From the NCBI GenBank assembly GCA_900556055.1, contig USNJ01000100.1, forward strand, positions 1-7,501: a DNA stretch of 7,501 nucleotides, written 5' to 3'. The notes under the pieces were generated by a model. It was not told where the DNA came from, did not search any database, and saw only the letters and a program-made list of their open reading frames with translations. The translations under genes were made by a program, and so were the position numbers. This DNA comes from an uncultured Ruminococcus sp. (lineage in GTDB: Bacteria > Bacillota > Clostridia > Oscillospirales > Ruminococcaceae). This document shows positions 1-6,006 of the stretch, piece after piece; within the stretch, counting starts at the first letter, position 1; each line of letters begins with the position of its first letter.

Positions 1-192
1 GGGGTGTTAGTATTATTCTGCTGTGAATATTGGGAAACATAACTTTTTGTCGAATTTTGCGTGAAAATGCACAATTGTGTCGTGCGATATAAGCTTTAAA
101 ATGTTGCTTTTATACAATTTGCTGTAAATTTTGATTTATAAATAGATTAAAATGGCGCTTTGTACAAACTTTAATAAAATGTGATTTTTCTC

Positions 193-221
193 TTGCATTT
201 TTAAAGATAGTGTGATATGAT
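193..221 (+). promoter_or_regulatory. Sigma-A-type promoter with extended -10
   Basis: A -35 TTGCAT (193-198) and a -10 TATGAT (216-221) are separated by exactly 17 bases, and TGA before the -10 gives an extended TGn element. Transcription should begin near 228-230. No gene starts soon after; the first is at 571, beyond a terminator-like hairpin. The promoter therefore makes a long leader or a separate small RNA. Confidence 0.55.
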
Positions 222-227
222 ATAAAT

Positions 228-493
228 CAAGTTAAACAATAATTGACCTAAGAAAACGTTGGATAAGTTGTTACTGCTGCTTTTTCAACCCACTCAGTCA
301 CATTTTTCGAGTGCTGCTCAAAACGGCGAAACGAATACTGTGCATTATCCGGCTATCTTCCGATTTTACATTTCATTTTCGACAAGCATACATAACTGAC
401 ATCTGATGATCTGACAGAAAAAATTATATATCTGTTTACCTGACCGTATCATCTTTTGGCATATGTGTATGCCGAGTGATAACGGTCTTTTTT
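228..493 (+). ncRNA. Candidate structured leader or small RNA between promoter and terminator
   Basis: The predicted transcript runs from the promoter at 193-221 to the T-run at 488-493, about 265 bases. Seen by eye: bases 258-266 can pair with 345-353 over nine positions (two G-U), closing a loop. Inside it are two small hairpins, GTTG 267-270 with CAAC 286-289 and CACTC 291-295 with GAGTG 309-313. Further on, GACAGA 413-418 can pair with TCTGTT 431-436, and GATGAT 405-410 can pair with ATCATC 448-453. The last would take up the left arm of the terminator. This is the layout of a regulated leader, but the helices are short and no known riboswitch, T-box or housekeeping RNA signature was recognised. 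The RNA call is inference. Confidence 0.35.
442..493 (+). terminator. Rho-independent terminator-like hairpin
   Basis: Left arm GACCGTATCA (442-451) pairs with right arm TGATAACGGTC (477-487), with one bulged base. An inner perfect stem, GGCATA (458-463) with TATGCC (468-473), has loop TGTG. The right arm is followed at once by six T (488-493). This is a standard intrinsic terminator shape. It lies between the promoter at 193-221 and the gene at 571, so it either ends a small RNA or works as an attenuator. Confidence 0.65.
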
Positions 494-570
494 GATTGTT
501 TGGGAAGAAATATATGAATACATTTACAGCAATGATCATAAATATAACAACATAAGAGAGGTGTACTGAA

Positions 571-705
571 ATGAAGGCAAAACTCAGGGCAGAAAATAAT
601 TACAAGACCAATTCAGACAAGGGCAGGGAAGAAGCGGTTACGCTTGCAGTTCAAAGGATGATAAACAGAAAATATGAACGGACGATCGCCGATAAAGATC
701 AATAA
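571..705 (+). CDS. Small basic protein of unknown function (44 residues)
   Basis: The ATG is preceded by a good ribosome binding site (AGAGAGGTG, about seven bases upstream), and the frame runs 44 codons to TAA. The product has 11 Lys/Arg against 7 Asp/Glu, no cysteine and no membrane segment. Residues about 19-37 look helical (EEAVTLAVQRMINRKYER). I recognise no family. It sits just upstream of the serine recombinase, separated by the recombinase promoter and an inverted repeat that could end its transcript. Small basic proteins next to large serine integrases are sometimes recombination directionality factors or DNA-binding regulators, but nothing in the sequence proves that here. It is likely a real gene, from the ribosome binding site and helical composition. 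Confidence 0.6.
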   Translation: MKAKLRAENNYKTNSDKGREEAVTLAVQRMINRKYERTIADKDQ

Positions 706-710
706 AATAC

Positions 711-739
711 TTGAATAACAAAAAAGAATATGGTATAAT
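711..739 (+). promoter_or_regulatory. Strong promoter of the serine recombinase
   Basis: The -35 TTGAAT (711-716), a 17-base spacer and the consensus -10 TATAAT (734-739), preceded by TGG (extended -10), predict a start near 746. This is about 56 bases before the recombinase start at 802. The -10 and spacer end lie in the left arm of the inverted repeat 727-769, so protein binding there would block this promoter. Because the amidase remnant and radA follow with no terminator, this may now also be the nearest promoter for radA. Confidence 0.75.
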
Positions 740-772
740 TATTTGGTATCCGGATAACTATACCATATTTTT
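727..772 (+). repeat. Perfect inverted repeat overlapping the promoter; terminator-like for upstream transcripts
   Basis: Bases 727-737 and 759-769 form a perfect 11-base-pair inverted repeat (core ATATGGTATA / TATACCATAT). The right arm runs into a T-tract (768-772). The 21-base loop holds a second perfect palindrome, TATCCGGATA (747-756). RNA made from the promoter at 711-739 starts inside the loop and cannot form the hairpin, whereas RNA reading through from the 571-705 gene can, and would be terminated. As DNA, the two dyads could also be an operator covering the -10. The palindromes are seen directly; both roles are inferred. Confidence 0.6.
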
Positions 773-784
773 GTTTATTGCCGC

Positions 785-791
785 AAAGGAG
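785..791 (+). promoter_or_regulatory. Ribosome binding site fixing the recombinase start at 802
   Basis: AAAGGAG at 785-791 is ten bases before ATG 802. An in-frame TTG at 778 would lie upstream of this site and has no ribosome binding site of its own, so 802 is preferred. The protein then begins MSISAAIYVRLS, placing the catalytic serine at the usual distance from the N-terminus. Confidence 0.8.
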
Positions 792-801
792 TGACAATAA
801 T

Positions 802-2382
802 ATGAGTATCAGTGCAGCAATTTATGTAAGATTGTCCGATGAGGACAGGGATAAAAGATTTAAAGGAGATGACAGCGAAAGCATACAAAATCAGAAAGCT
901 ATGCTGACGGATTTTTGCCGTGAACGCAACTGGGATATCTACGACATTTACAGCGATGATGATTACAGCGGAACAGACAGAAACAGACCTGAATTCAACA
1001 GAATGATAGCTGATTGTGAAAACGGCAGGGTAAATCTTGTGTTATGCAAGCATCAGGACCGATTTGCGAGGGATAATGAGATAGTCAACCATTACATTCA
1101 CGACAAGTTTTTGGAATGGGGAGTCAGGTTCAAGAGCGTTATCGACCACATCGACACTGATAATGAAGGTACCAAGAAGCAGAGCCAGATACTGGCGCTT
1201 ACAAGTGAATGGTACTGCGAGGACACAAGCAAAAAGATCAGGAGCGTTTTGCAGCATAAGCGGGAACAGGGGCAGTTTACCGGAAGCTTTGCACCGTATG
1301 GATATGCCGTTGATCCCCAAAACAAGAACTATCTTGTGATCGATCCTGCGGCTGCGGAAACAGTCAGACTGATATTTGCTCTTTATGCGCAGGGCAAAGG
1401 GTACAGGGCGATCGTCCTTGAGCTGAATGGCAGAGGATTGCCGAATCCAACGCTGTACAAGCAGATGAACGGCAGCAAATTCCATAATGCCAATGAAGAG
1501 AACAACAAGCGCAGCAAAGGTTTATGGACATACACGACTATATACAATATAGTCCGCAATGAAGCCTACATCGGAACGCTCGTGCAGGGCAAATCCCATT
1601 TTGTAAGCTACAAGAACCACAGGAAAAAGAAGGCTCTTGAAAGTGAATGGATAAGGGTGCCGAATACCCATGAAGCGATTATTGATCCGCTGACGTGGCA
1701 GACGGTACAGGATCGAATAGCGGGACGTGTAAGAGCTGATAAAACAACTCAGACAGTATCTCCGTTATCCGGCAAGGTCAGATGTGCGGTATGCGGAGCG
1801 CCGATGAAGCGTGATGTATATTATAACAAAGCAAGGACAATAAAATACTACGGTCTGCAGTGCGGCACATACAAAAATGGTGCGATGAACTGTGCAAATA
1901 CAAAGACTATGAGCGGCAAACAGCTTGAAGCCTTTTTAGTGGAACAGATAAACCTGCACATCAGAAAATACTGTGCATCGGATAAACTGACATTGACAGA
2001 CAGGCATCGTGAGCAGATCGGTTCTTTAACGGACACATTAAATCTTATAGAAGAACAGATCAAAGATAAAGAAGACAAGCTCACCAAGATGTATGAGGAC
2101 TATCTTGATGAAACCATTTCTGCGGATCAGTATAAGGTCATCAGCAGGAAGTTTTCCGATACTGTAACGGAGCTTACGGAAAGGCGTGACAGCATAAAAA
2201 AGCAGATCACGAATATAGAGAATGCAAGAGAAAGTGAGCTTGACAGGAAAGCTGTAATTGACAAGTATCTCTATGTTGATACGCTGACACGTGAGACAGC
2301 CGATGATTTCATTGATACAGTTTACATAGGTGAATACAGCGAGGACGGGGAACGGCAGATCACTATTGATTGGAAGTTTTAA
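802..2382 (+). CDS. Large serine recombinase (site-specific integrase/transposase)
   Basis: The protein has 526 residues. The N-terminal resolvase domain carries YVRLS with catalytic Ser12 and Arg10, and KHQDRFARD with Arg87 and Arg90, matching the active-site arginines of the resolvase/invertase family. A recombinase domain follows (about 161-262, GSFAPYGYAVD and YNIVRNEAYIG), then a zinc ribbon with Cys328, Cys331, Cys354 and Cys364. After it comes a coiled-coil-rich stretch (about 405-480) and a C-terminal segment typical of TndX/TnpX/SpoIVCA-like large serine recombinases. Such enzymes cut both DNA partners at a two-base core, link to the 5' ends through serine, rotate and religate, so they insert and excise elements at specific sites. 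Every key residue seen is present, so it is probably active. Its stop is about 37 bases before the interrupted amidase. The exact family (integrative element or Tn4451-like transposon) is not settled. Confidence 0.95.
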   Translation: MSISAAIYVRLSDEDRDKRFKGDDSESIQNQKAMLTDFCRERNWDIYDIYSDDDYSGTDRNRPEFNRMIADCENGRVNLVLCKHQDRFARDNEIVNHYIHDKFLEWGVRFKSVIDHIDTDNEGTKKQSQILALTSEWYCEDTSKKIRSVLQHKREQGQFTGSFAPYGYAVDPQNKNYLVIDPAAAETVRLIFALYAQGKGYRAIVLELNGRGLPNPTLYKQMNGSKFHNANEENNKRSKGLWTYTTIYNIVRNEAYIGTLVQGKSHFVSYKNHRKKKALESEWIRVPNTHEAIIDPLTWQTVQDRIAGRVRADKTTQTVSPLSGKVRCAVCGAPMKRDVYYNKARTIKYYGLQCGTYKNGAMNCANTKTMSGKQLEAFLVEQINLHIRKYCASDKLTLTDRHREQIGSLTDTLNLIEEQIKDKEDKLTKMYEDYLDETISADQYKVISRKFSDTVTELTERRDSIKKQITNIENARESELDRKAVIDKYLYVDTLTRETADDFIDTVYIGEYSEDGERQITIDWKF

Positions 2383-2430
2383 GCGATAAGCAAAACTGCG
2401 GTTAAGACGTATGCTCCACATGGTGGCATG
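2383..2430. other. Candidate right attachment junction inside cwlD
   Basis: The amidase frame is open from 2383, but its upstream codons (ending TYAP before HGG) do not fit the family pattern, where HGG is preceded by hydrophobic residues and D-x-G. Recognisable amidase sequence starts at about 2419. The crossover should therefore fall around 2410-2426, where a short dyad CCAC-ATG-GTGG (2416-2426) lies. Position and core bases are inferred; the matching left site is not in the window. Confidence 0.45.
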
Positions 2431-2979
2431 GACGGCGGCTGTTCTTCCGATGACGGTGTGCCTGAAAAGGGCATAAATTTGGACATTATGCTTTCTGTGC
2501 GGGATATGTGCAGGGTGTTCGGCTATCAGACGGAAGTAACGCGTGAGCGTGACGTTTCCATTCATGACAGCGGGATACAGGGCATTGGAAATCAAAAGAA
2601 ATCCGACATGGATAACAGGCTGGCACTGTTCAACAAATATCCCAATGCGGTCTGCGTATCGATACATCAGAACAAGTTCACCGACTCTCAGTTTTCAGGC
2701 GCGCAGATGTTTTATTCGCCTGCAAATGCCGAAAATCAGCGGTTTGCGGAGATAATGCAGGGAAAATTCAGGGAAAATATTCAGCCCGAAAATCAGCGTG
2801 AGACAAAGCTTTGCGGCAAGGAGCTATTCCTCTGCTATTTCAGCAAAAATCCTACAATAATGGCGGAATGCGGCTTTTTATCCAATCCCGATGAAGCTGC
2901 AAAGCTGAAAACGGATGAATACAGAAAGCAGGTAGCATTCACTATATTTGAGGGGATAAACGAATTCATCACAAAATAA
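2383..2979 (+). pseudogene. cwlD: 5'-truncated N-acetylmuramoyl-L-alanine amidase (CwlD/Amidase_3), interrupted by the element
   Basis: Amidase_3 enzymes are zinc hydrolases that cut the bond between N-acetylmuramic acid and the L-alanine of the stem peptide. CwlD types also help make muramic-delta-lactam in spore cortex. All four expected ligand positions are here: His at 2419-2421 (HGGMDGG), Glu at 2464-2466 (DDGVPEK), His at 2665-2667 (VSIHQN) and Glu at 2866-2868 (MAECGFLSN). What is missing is everything before HGG, including the start codon and any signal peptide. The frame opens after the recombinase stop and its first ATG (2428) lies past the first zinc ligand and has no ribosome binding site, so a working enzyme is unlikely from this copy. 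There is no internal stop or frameshift. It ends 11 bases before radA, showing an old operon. Whether it is a sporulation CwlD or a general wall amidase cannot be decided. Confidence 0.8.
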
Positions 2980-2984
2980 GGAAG
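2978..2984 (+). promoter_or_regulatory. Ribosome binding site of radA overlapping the amidase stop
   Basis: AAGGAAG at 2978-2984 shares bases with the amidase TAA (2977-2979) and lies six bases before the radA ATG. This tight packing shows the amidase gene and radA were one transcription unit before the insertion. No promoter is apparent between them. Confidence 0.75.
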
Positions 2985-2990
2985 TGCAAA

Positions 2991-4379
2991 ATGGCTAAGG
3001 TCAAAACGGTTTTTATATGCAGCGAATGCGGCTATGAATCATCAAAATGGAACGGGAAATGCCCTCAGTGCGGCGAATGGAATACATTCACCGAGGAAGA
3101 GACGGTTGCACGTTCATTATCTCCGCAGGCGCAGAGGGAAGCGTCAAAGCGCCGCTCGGCAAATCTCTCGGAGAAGATCACGGCGATAGACGGGATCCGC
3201 ACTGAGGACGATGTTCGTTACTCAACAGGTCTGCGTGAGCTGGACAGGGTGCTTGGAGGCGGTCTTGTCAAGGGTTCGCTTGTGCTGCTCGGCGGCGAAC
3301 CCGGCATAGGCAAATCGACGCTTCTTTTGCAGATATGCAGCTTTATGGGCGACGATCATACTATTCTTTATGTATCGGGCGAGGAAAGCATGCGGCAGAT
3401 AAAGATACGTGCTGAGCGTCTCGGCGTAACATCGGAAAATCTCTATCTTCTGTCAAGCACTGATGCTGAGGCGATAAACGATGCGATATCCGTCGAAAAG
3501 CCTGAGATAGTGATAATCGATTCGATACAGACTATGTGCATACGTGACCTGTCGTCAAGTGCGGGAAGCATAACGCAGGTCAGGGAATGTACGAATATGT
3601 TCATGCGCACGGCGAAAAGCGAGGAAATACCGATATTCATTGTCGGACACGTCAACAAGGACGGTGCTATCGCAGGACCTAAAGTCATGGAGCATATCGT
3701 TGATGCCGTGCTGTTTTTCGAGGGCGAGAGAAATCTCAGCTACCGAATACTCAGGGCGGTTAAAAACCGTTACGGCTCAACGAATGAGATAGGCGTTTTC
3801 GAGATGCTGGACAAAGGACTTGAAGAGGTCGAAAATGCATCGGCTATGCTGCTTTCGGGACGGCCGCTGAATGTTTCGGGAAACTGCGTTGCCTGCGTAA
3901 TGGAGGGCAGCCGCCCCGTGCTGACTGAGGTACAGGCACTTGTTACGAAGAGCGGGTTTCCGTCGCCGAGGAGAATGTGCACAGGTTTTGATTACAACAG
4001 AATGTGCATAATCCTTGCAGTGCTTGAGAAGCGTGCAGGGCTGTTTTTCGGTACGCTCGATGTTTATGTGAACATAGTGGGCGGTCTGCGGCTTGAAGAG
4101 CCTGCGGCGGATCTGCCGGTTGCGCTGGCACTTTATTCGGGACTTATGGACAGACCGATAAACGACAAGCTGACTGCCATGGGAGAGATAGGTCTGGGCG
4201 GCGAGATACGTGCGGTCGGACAGGTCGCAAAGCGTCTTAAAGAGGTCGAGCGAATGGGCTTTGAAAAGTGTATAATCCCCAAGCAGGCACTCAGAGGGCT
4301 TGATCTTGCGGATTATTCGATAGAAGTGATACCCGTTTCAAATGTAAAGCAGGCGTTTGACGCTATAAACAAAGGATGA
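2991..4379 (+). CDS. radA: DNA repair protein RadA (Sms)
   Basis: RadA is a hexameric RecA-like ATPase that works with RecA in processing recombination intermediates and branch migration, in repair and transformation. The 462 residues match the usual length. An N-terminal zinc finger has Cys10, Cys13, Cys24 and Cys27 (FICSECGY ... CPQCGEW). The ATPase core has Walker A GEPGIGKST (102-110, Lys108) and Walker B IVIIDSIQT (173-181). The RadA signature appears as KNRYG (258-262), a mild variant of KNRFG. The C-terminal third is the Lon-protease-like domain without a protease site (for example GGLRLEEPAADLPVALAL at 364-381). It follows the amidase remnant by 11 bases with its own ribosome binding site and is closed by a strong terminator. 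Since its original promoter was probably upstream of the amidase gene, its transcription now likely comes from the element. Confidence 0.96.
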   Translation: MAKVKTVFICSECGYESSKWNGKCPQCGEWNTFTEEETVARSLSPQAQREASKRRSANLSEKITAIDGIRTEDDVRYSTGLRELDRVLGGGLVKGSLVLLGGEPGIGKSTLLLQICSFMGDDHTILYVSGEESMRQIKIRAERLGVTSENLYLLSSTDAEAINDAISVEKPEIVIIDSIQTMCIRDLSSSAGSITQVRECTNMFMRTAKSEEIPIFIVGHVNKDGAIAGPKVMEHIVDAVLFFEGERNLSYRILRAVKNRYGSTNEIGVFEMLDKGLEEVENASAMLLSGRPLNVSGNCVACVMEGSRPVLTEVQALVTKSGFPSPRRMCTGFDYNRMCIILAVLEKRAGLFFGTLDVYVNIVGGLRLEEPAADLPVALALYSGLMDRPINDKLTAMGEIGLGGEIRAVGQVAKRLKEVERMGFEKCIIPKQALRGLDLADYSIEVIPVSNVKQAFDAINKG

Positions 4380-4385
4380 TTTTTC

Positions 4386-4420
4386 CTCCCGATAAGTTTT
4401 TCTTTTCGGGAGATTTTTTT
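4386..4420 (+). terminator. Rho-independent terminator after radA
   Basis: CTCCCGA (4386-4392) pairs perfectly with TCGGGAG (4406-4412) around a T-rich loop, followed by A and seven T (4414-4420). It begins seven bases after the radA stop and separates the radA unit from the next operon. Confidence 0.9.
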
Positions 4421-4431
4421 CGCATAATCAG

Positions 4432-4460
4432 TTGAAATGTTTCGGAATATAGTGTATAAT
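4432..4460 (+). promoter_or_regulatory. Consensus promoter of the reductase-exporter operon
   Basis: TTGAAA (4432-4437), 17 bases, TATAAT (4455-4460). The predicted start near 4467 lies after an in-frame ATG at 4465, which rules that ATG out and supports GTG 4495 as the start of the first gene. Confidence 0.85.
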
Positions 4461-4482
4461 ATACATGAAATGGTCAATGAAT

Positions 4483-4487
4483 GGAGG
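4483..4487 (+). promoter_or_regulatory. Ribosome binding site fixing the GTG start at 4495
   Basis: GGAGG at 4483-4487 is seven bases before GTG 4495. The upstream in-frame ATGs at 4465 and 4477 either precede the predicted transcript start or overlap the region just before this site. Confidence 0.8.
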
Positions 4488-4494
4488 AACACTT

Positions 4495-5226
4495 GTGAAA
4501 ACTGCTGTTGTTACCGGTGCGTCACGCGGAATAGGCGCAGCGATCGCTGAAAAGCTGGCTTCCGAAGGATATGCCGTAGCTGTAAATTACAATTCATCAA
4601 AGGACGCTGCCGAGGAGGTATGCCGCAGGATAAACGGCAGCGGAGGTGTTGCAATGCCGTTTAAATGTGATGTTTCCGTGCGTTCCGAAGTCGAGCGGAT
4701 GGCAGAGAGCATAAAAAGTGAGCTTGGAAGCGTCGTTCTTCTCGTAAATAACGCAGGAATCGCAAAGCAGTGCCTTTTCACGGATATTTCCGAGGAAATG
4801 TGGGACAGGCTTTTTGCGGTCAATGTCAAGGGTGCATTCAACTGCTCACAGGTGTTTTCCAAGGGTATGATAAATGCAAAATGTGGGAATATTATTAATA
4901 TTTCATCTATGTGGGGACAGGTCGGAGCATCGTGCGAGGTGCATTATTCGGCGGCAAAGGCTGCTCTTATCGGATTTACAAAGGCACTTGCCAAGGAGCT
5001 TGGATTGTCGGGGATAAGAGTAAACTGCATTGCCCCCGGACTTATTGACACAGAGATGAATTCCCATCTTGATGAAGAAACTGTAAACTGCCTTATTGAA
5101 GAAACTCCGCTTTCGAGGATAGGAACTCCGGCGGATATCGCAGATGCGGTGTCGTTCCTTGCGTCGGAAAATGCGGGTTTCATCACAGGGCAGATACTTG
5201 GAGTAAACGGCGGAATGGTGATCTGA
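4495..5226 (+). CDS. Short-chain dehydrogenase/reductase, FabG-like; possible EF-P 5-aminopentanone reductase (YmfI)
   Basis: The 243-residue protein from GTG 4495 is a classical SDR: cofactor loop TGASRGIG (7-14), NNAG (85-88), Asn110 and the catalytic Ser138, Tyr151, Lys155 (ISSMWG ... HYSAAK), then APG at 180-182. The length is typical. These enzymes are cytosolic NAD(P)H-dependent reductases. FabG itself reduces 3-oxoacyl-ACP, but no other fatty acid gene is nearby. The SSMWG and GASCEVHYSAAKA stretches recall the Firmicutes group called YmfI, which reduces the 5-aminopentanone group on elongation factor P; this is from memory of the family and not proven by any single residue. It is the first gene of an operon with its own promoter and overlaps the next gene by one base (TGATG). 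Confidence 0.88.
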   Translation: MKTAVVTGASRGIGAAIAEKLASEGYAVAVNYNSSKDAAEEVCRRINGSGGVAMPFKCDVSVRSEVERMAESIKSELGSVVLLVNNAGIAKQCLFTDISEEMWDRLFAVNVKGAFNCSQVFSKGMINAKCGNIINISSMWGQVGASCEVHYSAAKAALIGFTKALAKELGLSGIRVNCIAPGLIDTEMNSHLDEETVNCLIEETPLSRIGTPADIADAVSFLASENAGFITGQILGVNGGMVI

Positions 5227-5978
5227 TGAAAGGACTTGAACTTCTCGAATTTGTTTCACGTTTCGGGACGATGATGCTTTCCTGCGGCGGCGAGATAAAC
5301 CGTGTCGAGGACAGCATCAAGCGTATCTGCGTGGCTTACGGATATGATGACATAAGCGTTTTTGCAATTCCGAGAACGCTTATCATAACCGTGTCCGAAA
5401 ACGGAGTTCCGATAACGAAGCTTCAGAATATCCAAAACAGGGGCGTAAATCTTGACAGAGTAGCACGTCTTAATTCGCTTTCGAGAATGATATGTGCCGT
5501 AAAGCCGTCGGCGGATACGGTAAACCGCAGGCTGGATCATATCGGGAAGTCGCCCTTATACGGCAGGACGCTTATTTATGCAAGCAACTTTGCTGCGCCT
5601 TTCTGCTATGCGCTTGTTTTCGGCGGAGGCTGGCGTGAGGCTGCTGCTGCAGGAATTGCAGGGCTTGCCGTCAGATTTACCGAAGATTTTGCTTCACGTT
5701 CCGATGCGGGAGTGCTGTTTGAAAACCTGCTTTCGGCGTGTGTGATGGTCATTGTTGCTATGCTTTTTTACATTTCGGGATTTGCGCTTGCGTATGATAA
5801 AACGATAATCGGCGTGCTCATGATGCTTGTTCCGGGCGTTACGCTGACGAACGGTGCGAGGGATTTTATATCGGGCGATTTTTTTGCGGGAACGTATACG
5901 CTTATCGAGGCACTTTTGTCTGCGGTCGGAATTGCGGCGGGAGTTGCCGTAACTATGGGATTATTCAGAGGTTTCTGA
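5226..5978 (+). CDS. Threonine/serine exporter family protein, ThrE N-terminal half (DUF1212, YjjP-like)
   Basis: The 250-residue protein has a soluble N-terminal part (1-110) with family-like stretches such as SCGGEINRVEDSI (19-31) and a mixed strand region up to about 60. Four to five hydrophobic segments follow, roughly 115-133, 137-150, 165-188, 193-207 and 223-246, with the conserved LVPGVTLTNGARD (201-213). This fits PF06738/DUF1212. In Corynebacterium one long ThrE exports threonine and serine; in many bacteria the two halves are separate, and the E. coli pair YjjP/YjjB is linked with succinate export. The substrate here cannot be read from sequence. ATG 5226 overlaps the previous stop by one base and has no strong ribosome binding site, so translation is probably coupled. 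The second half follows 28 bases downstream. Confidence 0.9.
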   Translation: MKGLELLEFVSRFGTMMLSCGGEINRVEDSIKRICVAYGYDDISVFAIPRTLIITVSENGVPITKLQNIQNRGVNLDRVARLNSLSRMICAVKPSADTVNRRLDHIGKSPLYGRTLIYASNFAAPFCYALVFGGGWREAAAAGIAGLAVRFTEDFASRSDAGVLFENLLSACVMVIVAMLFYISGFALAYDKTIIGVLMMLVPGVTLTNGARDFISGDFFAGTYTLIEALLSAVGIAAGVAVTMGLFRGF

Positions 5979-5990
5979 TATCTGCCGAAG

Positions 5991-5997
5991 AAAGGAG
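5991..5997 (+). promoter_or_regulatory. Ribosome binding site favouring a TTG start at 6007
   Basis: AAAGGAG at 5991-5997 directly touches ATG 5998, leaving no spacing, which would prevent normal initiation there. In-frame TTG 6007 lies nine bases downstream, an ideal distance, so TTG is the more likely start. Confidence 0.65.
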
Positions 5998-6006
5998 ATG
6001 ACGGCT

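Larger units (their letters stand above)
1..570. other. Gene-poor, AT-rich stretch with a promoter, foldable RNA and a terminator
   Basis: No open reading frame with a ribosome binding site and recognisable product is present on either strand. The first 190 bases are very AT-rich. The only frame open at the left edge stops early (TAA at 40-42) and is too short to identify. From 193 the stretch becomes organised: a promoter at 193-221, about 260 bases able to form several helices, and a terminator-like hairpin at 442-493. Bases 494-570 lead to the ribosome binding site of the small gene at 571; no convincing separate promoter was seen there. Confidence 0.6.
1..2415. mobile_element. Right-hand part of an integrated element carrying a large serine recombinase (left end outside the window)
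   Basis: The segment holds a large serine recombinase whose stop codon lies only about 37 bases before the point where homology to a CwlD-type amidase begins, abruptly, at the HGG zinc motif. Integrase genes commonly sit next to one attachment site, so this is most simply the right end of an element inserted in cwlD. The amidase N-terminus (normally about 30 to 60 residues before HGG) is nowhere in bases 1-2382, so the left end must lie outside the window. No transfer, capsid or cargo gene is visible here, so phage, ICE, Tn4451-like transposon or small island cannot be told apart. The exact right edge is uncertain by some tens of bases. Confidence 0.6.

Noticed and set aside
228..493. Known RNA class (T-box, common riboswitches, tmRNA, RNase P, 6S)
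   Set aside because: No T-box GGTGG-type motif or other recognisable conserved core was found; kept only as an unclassified candidate.
1..570. A second copy of the right junction (CCACATGGTGG or amidase N-terminus) marking the left end
   Set aside because: Neither the sequence nor an amidase-like N-terminal frame is found there; the left end must be outside the window.
778..801. Upstream in-frame TTG start for the recombinase
   Set aside because: The extra codons are the ribosome binding site itself; ATG 802 has AAAGGAG at a normal distance.
2428..2430. ATG as a genuine start of the amidase
   Set aside because: No ribosome binding site in front, and the first zinc ligand (His, 2419-2421) lies before it, so the family fold is cut.
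4465..4494. ATG start of the reductase at 4465
   Set aside because: It lies at or before the predicted transcript start; GGAGG fits GTG 4495, and the protein then begins as family members do.
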